40,797 nucleotides of DNA from Chloroflexota bacterium (GTDB lineage: Bacteria; Chloroflexota; Dormibacteria; Dormibacterales; Dormibacteraceae): assembly GCA_005880175.1 (NCBI GenBank), contig VBJR01000167.1:9035-49831 (forward strand), written 5' to 3'. The position numbers were made by a program, and so were the translations under genes. A model generated the notes under the pieces. The model was not told where the DNA came from and searched no databases. It saw nothing but the letters and a program-made list of their open reading frames with translations. The number at the start of each line of letters is the position of its first letter. The stretch's first letter is position 1. Positions 16,316-23,116 of the stretch are shown here, in pieces.

Positions 16316-18393
16316 TCAGCCGGGCGTGACCGTCTCCCGCAGCTCGGACGCCAGGTGCTGGCCCGCCACGTCCCGGAGGCTCGTGCCCACCGTCAGCGTC
16401 CGGGCGCCCGCCGGCGACACCGTCACCGTCCGGGTGGCCGCGTCGTACGTGGCCGGCACCGTGAACGCGCCCCGGACGGACGCGGCGTCGAGGTCGGCGT
16501 CGAACGTCAGCGCCACCGTGCCCGCCCTGGCGCCGGCCGCGATCCGGGCCAGGTGCGGCCCCGGCGCCACGTCGGCCAGCGGGCCGGCCACGGCGCGGCT
16601 CACCTGGAGCGTGCCGCCCTGGCCGCTCGACCGCAGCTCGAGCGACTCGGTGCGGGCCCGCGCCGACGGATGCCGGGGCGTCGGATCGACGGTGAGCCGC
16701 AGCTCGACGCGGTAGGAGCCGTCGGACTGGTGGCTGACCTGGACCACCGACGCGCGCGACGCGGCGGGGAGCCGGCCGACGTCCACCCCGCTCCTCGCGA
16801 GCGTGCGCAGCGCCCCCTGGTCGCCGCCGACCTGGGCGGCGGCGAAGCTGGTCGCGAGAGCGGCCGCGGCGTCCGCCCCGCTCGCCGTGGCGGCGGGGAC
16901 GTCGGCCACCGCGATCTCCGGCTGCGAGCCGGAGTGGGTCAGCACGGCGACGCTGTCGCCGTCCGCCGCCCAGTTCGGCGAGCCGCCACCCCGCTGCGCG
17001 GCCGCGAGCGTGGCGCCGTCGTCGATCGCCGCCAGCCGGAGCTCGGCCTGACCGTTCGGGTGCTGCACCGCATAGACGAACCGGCCGCCGGCGGGCGCCA
17101 GGCCCAGGTCGCTGACGCGGTCCGCCGCCGCCACCGGCAGCGGCAGGCGCAGCACCGGGCCGCCGGCACTCGGCGCCAGCGCCAGCCGGGGCACCGCGCC
17201 CGACCCGTCGAACCAGGCCACCGTCCCGCCGTCCGCGCTGAACGCCGGCTGGTCCACCACGCCCGGCAGCTCGTGCCCGGCGCCCTTCGCGAGGTCGAGC
17301 AGCCGTCCCTGGCCGGGCGCGGCGGGCGCCGAGCCGGAGCGCAGGAACGCGTACCGGCCGCCCGGCGAGATCACGACCGAGTCCCTCGCCGCGTCCACCT
17401 GCTGGCTCGCGAGGACCCGGACGTGCCCGTCGCGGTCCACGGCCTGCAGCTGGCCGCCGCCCACGAACGACACCTCCCCGTCGTCCATCCAGCCGAGCGG
17501 CGACCCCTCGTCCACCGGCACGGTCACGGTCTTCGGCGCGGTGCCGTCGCTGGCGGCCATCACGATGCTGGTGGTCCCGCCGCCGCGCTCCAGGTACGCG
17601 AGCGAGCGGCCGTTGCGCGAGACGCAGATGGCGTCGGTCGCCGGCCCCAGCCACTCGGCGGCGCCGGTGGCGTGCAGGCGCATGACGCCGGTCGCGCCGA
17701 ACTTGGTCGCGGACGTGGCGAGGAGGAGGCCCTGGCCCACGATCACCGCCTCAGAGTCCTCGCCGGCGGCCGCGAGGGTGCGCAGCGGCAGCGCCACGGC
17801 CGGCGGCGGGGTGCCGCCCGGCTGGGGCACCGGCGCGGTGCCGAACACGACGTGGAGGTCGCCGGGCAGGTGCCCGCCCGAGGCCGTCCGGGCCCGGCCG
17901 GCGTCGATGGTGAGCACGTACGCGGAGTTGGGCACCAGCCCGTTGACCGGGGTGACCATGAGGTCCTCCCCCGACCAGTCGGTGCGCACGGCCGTCGCGG
18001 GCGTGACGTGGAGCGCCGCCGTCACGGCGCCGTGGTCCATGGCCCGGCTGAAGTGGACGACGACCCGGCCCGAGGGGTCGAGCGAGGCCAGCCCGGCGAC
18101 CGCGCTGGTCGCGGCGACCGGGACCGGCGCCGGCCGGGCGGCGAGGATCGCCCCGAGCACCAGCACCACGGCCAGGGCGGCGCCGCCCGCCAGCGCCGCT
18201 GCGACCGCTCCTCGATGACCTGCTGGCGCCGGGCCACCACCTCCGCCCCGAGCCGGCGCGCGAAGTCCGGGTCCACCGGCGCCGTCTGGAGCGTCCGGCG
18301 GACCTCCATCGCGGCGTGGCGGAGCTCCTGGTCGGCGCCCACCACCTCGAGCACCTCGTCGTCCAGCCAATCGCCGTCGTGGGTCGCGGTCAT
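16316..18393 (-). CDS. Membrane-anchored Big_5/beta-propeller sensor-like protein coupled to an ECF sigma factor; frameshifted
   Basis: The open frame 18370-16316 holds nearly all of the protein. A transmembrane segment (LAGGAALAVVLVLGAILAA) is followed by an SbsA-type Ig-like (Big_5) domain (PSGRVVVHFSRAMDHGAVTA), a WD40/TolB-like propeller (ISPGGRYAFLRSGS, FSADGGTVAWFDGSG, WAADGDSVAVLTHSG) and a second Big_5-like domain at the end (VALTFDADLDAASVRGAF). Its first 60 residues in this frame are Gly/Arg/Pro noise. The real N-terminus is in another frame from ATG 18393 (MTATHDGDWLDDEVLEVVGA onward, an acidic helical cytoplasmic part), joined to the sigma gene by ATGA. The frames meet at about 18190-18215, consistent with one lost base. 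It is probably an anti-sigma or extracytoplasmic sensor; no zinc-finger motif is seen. Confidence 0.7.
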
Positions 18394-18953
18394 GCCTCGC
18401 GCCGGCTCGGCGCCGCCTCCTCGAGCTTCTGCCGGATCGTGTTCAGGCCGCGATAGATCAGCAGCTTCACGGCGCCCTCGGTGCGGCCCATGCAGGCGGC
18501 GATGTCGGCGGTGTGCATGTCCTGGCCCAGCTTCAGCGTGACCGCGAGCCGCTGGGTCTCGACCAGGTCCGCAACGGCGTCCCACACCCGCTCCACGTCG
18601 GCCCGCCGGGCGACCTGCTCCTCGACGGGCGGCTGGCCGTCGGGCCGGTGCGCGACGGCGTCCAGGTCCAGCGTGGTCCGGCGGGTGCGGACGTGGTCGA
18701 TGACCGTGTTGGTGGCGATCTGGTACAGCCAGGCGCTGAACGGCCGGCTGGTCGGCCGGTAGCGGTCGATCGCCCGCAGCGCCTTGAAGAACACCTCGGA
18801 CGTCAGGTCCTCGGCGATGGAGCGGTCCCGCACGCGGTTGTGGACGAACCGGAAGATCTGCGAGACGTACCGCTCGTACAGCTGCCCGAAGGCGTGCGGG
18901 TCGGTGCGGGCGCGCTCGACCAGGTCAGCCTCGCCGGGGAACGCCTCCCTCAT
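18390..18953 (-). CDS. ECF-type RNA polymerase sigma factor
   Basis: 187 residues from ATG 18953. Region 2 is clear (FGQLYERYVSQIFRFVHNRV, then IAEDLTSEVFFKAL and SAWLYQIATNTVIDHVR), and region 4 ends the protein (QRLAVTLKLGQDMHTADIAA, then GRTEGAVKLLIYRGLNTI). A TTG at 19043 would add 30 residues without family similarity, so the shorter start is preferred although no strong ribosome site precedes it. It overlaps the downstream sensor by ATGA, the arrangement expected for a sigma factor with its membrane regulator. The signal sensed is unknown; the propeller/Ig partner suggests an envelope or extracellular cue. Confidence 0.92.
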   Translation of the reverse strand: MREAFPGEADLVERARTDPHAFGQLYERYVSQIFRFVHNRVRDRSIAEDLTSEVFFKALRAIDRYRPTSRPFSAWLYQIATNTVIDHVRTRRTTLDLDAVAHRPDGQPPVEEQVARRADVERVWDAVADLVETQRLAVTLKLGQDMHTADIAACMGRTEGAVKLLIYRGLNTIRQKLEEAAPSRREA

Positions 18954-19078
18954 ACGGGGACGATGGGTCGGGCGAGGATCGACCCAGACGGCGTGCCACG
19001 GGCCGTGATGGGCGAGATGCCCCTCACTATCACACAAGTCCAACGTCGGCTACCAGCAACGACGGAGGCCCCCGGTTG

Positions 19079-19948
19079 TTACGGGTCGGGGCTCCTGGCG
19101 GTCAGGTAGGCGAGCGCCCGCCGCTCGGTTCCGGCCCCGCTCTCGACCAGCGGCCGGAGGTGGCGCGTGAACCGCTCGATCTCCTCCGGCGTCAGGGTCG
19201 CGCGCATCGCCTCCCCGACCGTCGGCGCCAGCGGGTTCGGCGCGCTGCGCACGAAGCTGTCCCACGCGCGCGGCCGGGGCGGCCGGACCTCGAGCTCCAG
19301 CCGCAGGCGCAGCGGCAGGAACCCGGTCCGCTCGGCCAGGTCGAGCAGGTCGCGCTCGCCGAAGCCCATCATCGGCCCGTCGAGCGGGTTGACGCCCGCG
19401 ATCGCGGCGCTGACGCGCTCGGCCAGGTCCGCCACCGGCCCGGGGTCGTACAGGGCCGCGAGCCCGCCGCCGGCGTCCAGGAAGTACCGGTTGATCGGCT
19501 CGAACAGCGAGATCCGGCCGCCGGGCGCCAGCACTCGCCGGAACTCCCGGAGCGCCGCCGCCTTGTCCGCGACGTAGATCAGCACCGACCGCGTCGTCAC
19601 CACGTCCACGGAGCCGCCCCCCACCTCGCCGAGGTCCTCCGCCGCGGCGCGGACGAAGCGGCAGCGGTCCGCCACGCCGAGCTCGGCAGCCAGCTCCCGG
19701 CAGCGGTCGAGCAGGTCCGGCGACACGTCGCTGAAGACCACGCTGGCGGCGCCCCGTTCCAGCGCCCCGAACGCGATCAGCCCGTCGCCGCAGCCGGCGT
19801 CGAGGAGGCGGGTGCCGGGCCCGACCTCCGCCGCGTCCAGCACCGCGTCCCGGATCGGGCGCAGGTCCTCGCGGATGCGCTGGGCCACGCCCGGATCGCC
19901 GCCGCTCCGCCGCTCCAGCAGCCAGCTCGCCCACTTGTCTCGGGTCAT
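19079..19948 (-). CDS. Class I SAM-dependent methyltransferase
   Basis: 289 residues. SAM-binding motif I is LLDAGCGDGLIAFG, motif II is ASVVFSDVSPDLLDRC, and post-motifs are DVVTTRSVLIYV and EFRRVLAPGGRISLFEPINR, all typical of the UbiE/Methyltransf_11 group. The C-terminal 130 residues (GFGERDLLDLAERTGFLPLR onward) would recognise a small molecule; the substrate is unknown. It begins 46 bp after the end of the radical SAM gene on the same strand and probably shares its transcript. A GTGAG lies close to the ATG. Together they could be a small-molecule modification pair. Confidence 0.85.
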   Translation of the reverse strand: MTRDKWASWLLERRSGGDPGVAQRIREDLRPIRDAVLDAAEVGPGTRLLDAGCGDGLIAFGALERGAASVVFSDVSPDLLDRCRELAAELGVADRCRFVRAAAEDLGEVGGGSVDVVTTRSVLIYVADKAAALREFRRVLAPGGRISLFEPINRYFLDAGGGLAALYDPGPVADLAERVSAAIAGVNPLDGPMMGFGERDLLDLAERTGFLPLRLRLELEVRPPRPRAWDSFVRSAPNPLAPTVGEAMRATLTPEEIERFTRHLRPLVESGAGTERRALAYLTARSPDP

Positions 19949-19994
19949 CTCACAAGAATGGTGGCCTCGGAGGCGGCAGGGGTTATCCCCGCGG

Positions 19995-21353
19995 TCAGGC
20001 GGCGCTCAGGATGGCCTCCAGGACGGGCAGCGCGTGGAGCACCTGGCCCGTCCGGATGACGACGTCCCACATCGGCTCGAACTTCTTCCAGCCGCCCGCG
20101 TACGCCACGTGGCGGAGCCGGCCCCGCAGCTCGGGCTTGGCCGTGGCGCCGCGCCAGATCGCCCCCCAGCGATAGAACTCGCGGTACGCCCGCCAGTAGC
20201 CCTCCTCAAGCGTCCGCGCGTCCAGGCGGGCCGGCCGGTACACGACGTGGCGGGTGTCGTACTGGTCCCAGTCCCGGTGCACGATGCGGCCCTCGGCCTC
20301 CATGCGGGCGTGCAGCGCCGTGTCCGGATAGGGCGTGAGGATGTGGAACGTGGCCGTCTCGATCCCCTGCTCGATCGCCCACTCCACGGTGCGGTCGAAC
20401 ACGTCGGGGCCGTCGTGGTCCATGCCGAACACGAAGCTGCCGTTGACCATCACGCCGAGGCCCTGCAGGCGGCGGACCGCCTCGGCGTAGTCCCGCCCGA
20501 TGTTCTGGTACTTGCGCTGCTCCGACAGGTTGTCCGAGTTGACCGTCTCGAAGCCGACGAACAGGCTGCGCAGCCCGCTGGCGACCGCGGCCTCCAGCAG
20601 CGCGGGCTGCTCCAGCACCGCCTTCACCGTCCCCGCCGCCTGCCACAACCGGCCCATGCCGCGCATGCCGTCGAACAGCCGGGCGGCGAACGGCGGGCTG
20701 CCGAAGAGGTGGTCGTCGAGGAAGTAGAGGTGGCGGCCCGGCAGGCGGTCGATCTCGGCCAGGGCCGCGTCCACCGTCTGCGTGTAGAATTGCTTGCCGC
20801 CCTGGAAGAACGCCACCTTGTAGCAGAAGTCGCAGACGTGCGGGCAGCCGCGGCTGACAACGATCGAGTTGGGCACCAGGTAGCGGCCGCGGTGGATGAG
20901 GTCGCGCCGGATGGGCGGCACGCCGAGGAGCGTCCGGTGCCGAGAGACGTACCGCGAGCAGGGGCGGCCCTCGCGCAGGTCGGCGAGGAACACCGGCCAC
21001 GTGTCCTCGCCGGGGCCCAGGAAGATCGTGTCGGCGTGGGCGGCCGCCTCCTCGGGCAGCGAGGTGACGTGGAGGCCGCCCAGCGCGACGCGGACGCCGC
21101 GGCGCCGGTAGTGGTCGGCGATCTCGTACGAGCGGCGGGCCGACGTGATGTAGACCTGGATCACCACCAGGTCGGGCTCGTCGTCGAGGCGCAGCGTCTC
21201 GACGTGCTCGTCATGGATGGTGACCTGGTCGTCGTCGGCGAGGTAGGCCGCGAGGGTGGCCAGACCCAGGGGCGGGAAGAGCGAGTACTTGATCGGCCGG
21301 AAGAACGGGCTCTTCGCTTCGGTCAGCGCCGGCAGGATCATCTTGACGCGCAC
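19995..21353 (-). CDS. B12-binding domain radical SAM protein
   Basis: 452 residues. The N-terminal cobalamin-binding-like domain (about 1-150; FPPLGLATLAAYLADDDQVT, VALGGLHVTSLPEEA, FLGPGED) is followed by the radical SAM core. Its cluster motif CPHVCDFC is in SRGCPHVCDFCYKVAFF, then YFLDDHLFG and LFVGFETVNSDNL. A C-terminal extension of about 130 residues resembles the DUF4070 group. I do not see the DxHxxG cobalamin His motif clearly (the corresponding loop reads HDEHVETL), so B12 may bind base-off or not at all. Reactions in this family include methylation at unreactive carbon or phosphorus and ring formation. It is probably operonic with the downstream methyltransferase. A perfect palindrome lies 55 bp upstream of the start. 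Confidence 0.87.
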   Translation of the reverse strand: MRVKMILPALTEAKSPFFRPIKYSLFPPLGLATLAAYLADDDQVTIHDEHVETLRLDDEPDLVVIQVYITSARRSYEIADHYRRRGVRVALGGLHVTSLPEEAAAHADTIFLGPGEDTWPVFLADLREGRPCSRYVSRHRTLLGVPPIRRDLIHRGRYLVPNSIVVSRGCPHVCDFCYKVAFFQGGKQFYTQTVDAALAEIDRLPGRHLYFLDDHLFGSPPFAARLFDGMRGMGRLWQAAGTVKAVLEQPALLEAAVASGLRSLFVGFETVNSDNLSEQRKYQNIGRDYAEAVRRLQGLGVMVNGSFVFGMDHDGPDVFDRTVEWAIEQGIETATFHILTPYPDTALHARMEAEGRIVHRDWDQYDTRHVVYRPARLDARTLEEGYWRAYREFYRWGAIWRGATAKPELRGRLRHVAYAGGWKKFEPMWDVVIRTGQVLHALPVLEAILSAA

Positions 21354-21407
21354 GCGGCCAGTCTGGGCCCCGCCCCCGACCCGCCGGAAGTCACCGCGGT
21401 CAGGAGT

Positions 21408-21431
21408 CCACCGTGACCCGGGTCACGGTGG
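21408..21431. promoter_or_regulatory. Perfect 24-bp palindrome between response regulator and radical SAM genes
   Basis: CCACCGTGACCC is followed without spacer by its exact reverse complement. It lies 3 bp past the response regulator stop (21435) and 55 bp before the radical SAM start. It could be a dimer operator for the radical SAM gene or a loop-poor terminator of the signalling operon; the zero-length spacer favours an operator. Confidence 0.55.
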
Positions 21432-21434
21432 CCG

Positions 21435-22040
21435 CTACAGCCAGCCCTTCTCCTCGGCGGCCCGGGCGGCGTCGAACCGGGTCCGCGCGCCCAGCTTCTG
21501 GATCGCGATGGACAGGTGATTGCGCACCGTCCCCCGGGAGAGGCTGAGCGCGCCGGCGATCTCCCCGACGCTGGCGCCGCGGTTGGTGAGCGCGAGCACC
21601 TGCCGCTCGCGCTGCGACAGCGGGCTGGCCCCCTCGTACAGGGCCGTCGTGGCGAGCTCGGGATCGATCACCCGGCCGCCGGCGGCGGCGGCACGGATGG
21701 CCCGCACCAGGTCGCGCGGGGCGGTGTCCTTCAGGATGTAGCCGCGGGCGCCGTTCTCCAGCGCCCGCCTCAGGTAGCCGGGCCGGTTGAACACCGTCAG
21801 CACCAGCACGCGGCAGGCCGGCAGGTGCTCGCGGAGGTCGGCCGTGCAGGCGATGCCGTCGCGGCCCGGCAGCTCGACGTCGATCAGGGCGACCTCGGGC
21901 CGCGTCCGCAGCGCGGCGGGCAGCACCTCGTCGCCCCGGCCCACCTGCGCCACGACGGCCACGTCGTCCTCTCGGTCCAGGATCTCGGCCAGCGCCCCGC
22001 GGAGCAGGGCCTGGTCCTCGGCGAGCAGGACCCGGATCAC
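21435..22040 (-). CDS. LuxR-family response regulator (DesR/NarL-like)
   Basis: 201 residues. The receiver domain starts VIRVLLAEDQALLRGALAEI with phospho-acceptor Asp54 in ALIDVELPGRDG. The switch region LTVFNRPGYL and KDTAPRDLVRAI follow. The C-terminal LuxR HTH is LSQRERQVLALTNRGASVGE to GTVRNHLSIAIQKLG. The start GTG 22040 overlaps the kinase stop as GTGA. It is the third gene of the operon with the LAL regulator and DesK-like kinase, and should be phosphorylated by that kinase. Targets are unknown; the palindrome just downstream and the radical SAM gene are candidates. Confidence 0.93.
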   Translation of the reverse strand: MIRVLLAEDQALLRGALAEILDREDDVAVVAQVGRGDEVLPAALRTRPEVALIDVELPGRDGIACTADLREHLPACRVLVLTVFNRPGYLRRALENGARGYILKDTAPRDLVRAIRAAAAGGRVIDPELATTALYEGASPLSQRERQVLALTNRGASVGEIAGALSLSRGTVRNHLSIAIQKLGARTRFDAARAAEEKGWL

Positions 22041-23116
22041 TCGCACGGGACCTCGACCTGGACCCGGAACCCGCCGGCCGCCTCGGGGCCCGCGCAGAGC
22101 CGGCCGCCCAGGAACGACACGCGCTCCTCCAGGCCCCGGAGGCCGCTCCCCGGCTCGAACGCCGGCGCGCCCCGGCCGTCGTCCGTCACCTCCAGGCGGA
22201 CGCCGGCGCCCGTCCGCTCGACGGAGAAGCGGCAGCGCCGGCACCCGCTGTGGCGGAGCACGTTCGTGGCCGCCTCGCGAACCACCCAGGCGAGCGTCGT
22301 CTCGACCGGCGGGGAGAGCGGCTCCGCCCGCGACTCCACGAGGCACTCGATCCCCGACGCCTCGAGCAGCGAGCGGGCCGAGGCCAGCTCCTCGGCCAGC
22401 GCCGGCTGCCGGAAGCTGGAGACCAGGTCGCGCAGGCTGCGCAGCGCCCGCCGCGCCGTCGTGGTCACCTCGTCCACCCGCTCGCGCTCCGCCGCCGGCA
22501 CGGCCAGAGCCGCGAGCTCGCTCTTGAGCACGATCAGCGACAGCGTCTGGCCCAGCTCGTCGTGCAGGTCCCGGGCGACGCGCAGCCGCTCGTCGCGGGC
22601 GGCCAGGCGGTGGATCTCGTCCCGGGCCGCCTCCAGCCGCTTGGTGGTCGCGACGTGCCGCCGCACCGCGATCGCCGAGACGCCGAGGAGCCCGACCACG
22701 ATGTCGGTATCGGCGGCGGCCGAGGCACCGGCGCCGGTGAGCAGGGTCGTGCCGAAGGCGGCGCCGGCGACGAGGACGACGAGGAGCAGGCCGCGGTCCC
22801 AGCGGGCGGCCGCGCCCGCGACCATCGCCGGGTAGTAGAACAGGTACGTCTCGGGCGAGACGGTCAGCACGTACGCCGCGACCAGCAGGCTGAGGACGAC
22901 CACCGCGAGCGCGCCGAGCTCGTCCCGGGCGCCGCCGGCGACGCGCAGCCAGAACCAGCCATAGACGGCCGCGATGGCGAGCACCAGGCCGGCGAGCAGG
23001 ACGAGCCGGCCGCCGCGGGCGGCGAGCGCGATCGTGAGCAGGCGGTGGAGGAACACGAGGAGGAACGCGACCATCAGCCACCGCCCGAGCCGGAGCTCGT
23101 TCGGCGCCAGCGTCAT
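22037..23116 (-). CDS. DesK-like sensor histidine kinase (HisKA_3)
   Basis: 359 residues. Four to five membrane segments fill the first 150 residues. The dimerisation/phosphorylation motif is ARDLHDELGQ (His185), typical of HisKA_3, and the ATPase domain has REAATNVLRHS (Asn285) and VTDDGRGAP, ending GGFRVQVEVPCE. With no large extracytoplasmic domain, it probably senses a membrane-associated or intramembrane cue, as DesK does. ATG 23116 overlaps the LAL stop by ATGA and its own stop overlaps the regulator start by GTGA, so all three proteins should be made in fixed proportion. Confidence 0.93.
   Translation of the reverse strand: MTLAPNELRLGRWLMVAFLLVFLHRLLTIALAARGGRLVLLAGLVLAIAAVYGWFWLRVAGGARDELGALAVVVLSLLVAAYVLTVSPETYLFYYPAMVAGAAARWDRGLLLVVLVAGAAFGTTLLTGAGASAAADTDIVVGLLGVSAIAVRRHVATTKRLEAARDEIHRLAARDERLRVARDLHDELGQTLSLIVLKSELAALAVPAAERERVDEVTTTARRALRSLRDLVSSFRQPALAEELASARSLLEASGIECLVESRAEPLSPPVETTLAWVVREAATNVLRHSGCRRCRFSVERTGAGVRLEVTDDGRGAPAFEPGSGLRGLEERVSFLGGRLCAGPEAAGGFRVQVEVPCE

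Noticed and set aside
18190..18215. Programmed -1 ribosomal frameshifting in the sigma-linked sensor
   Set aside because: The frame change would fit -1, but no XXXYYYZ slippery heptamer or obvious following stem was seen; a base deletion or sequence error is simpler.
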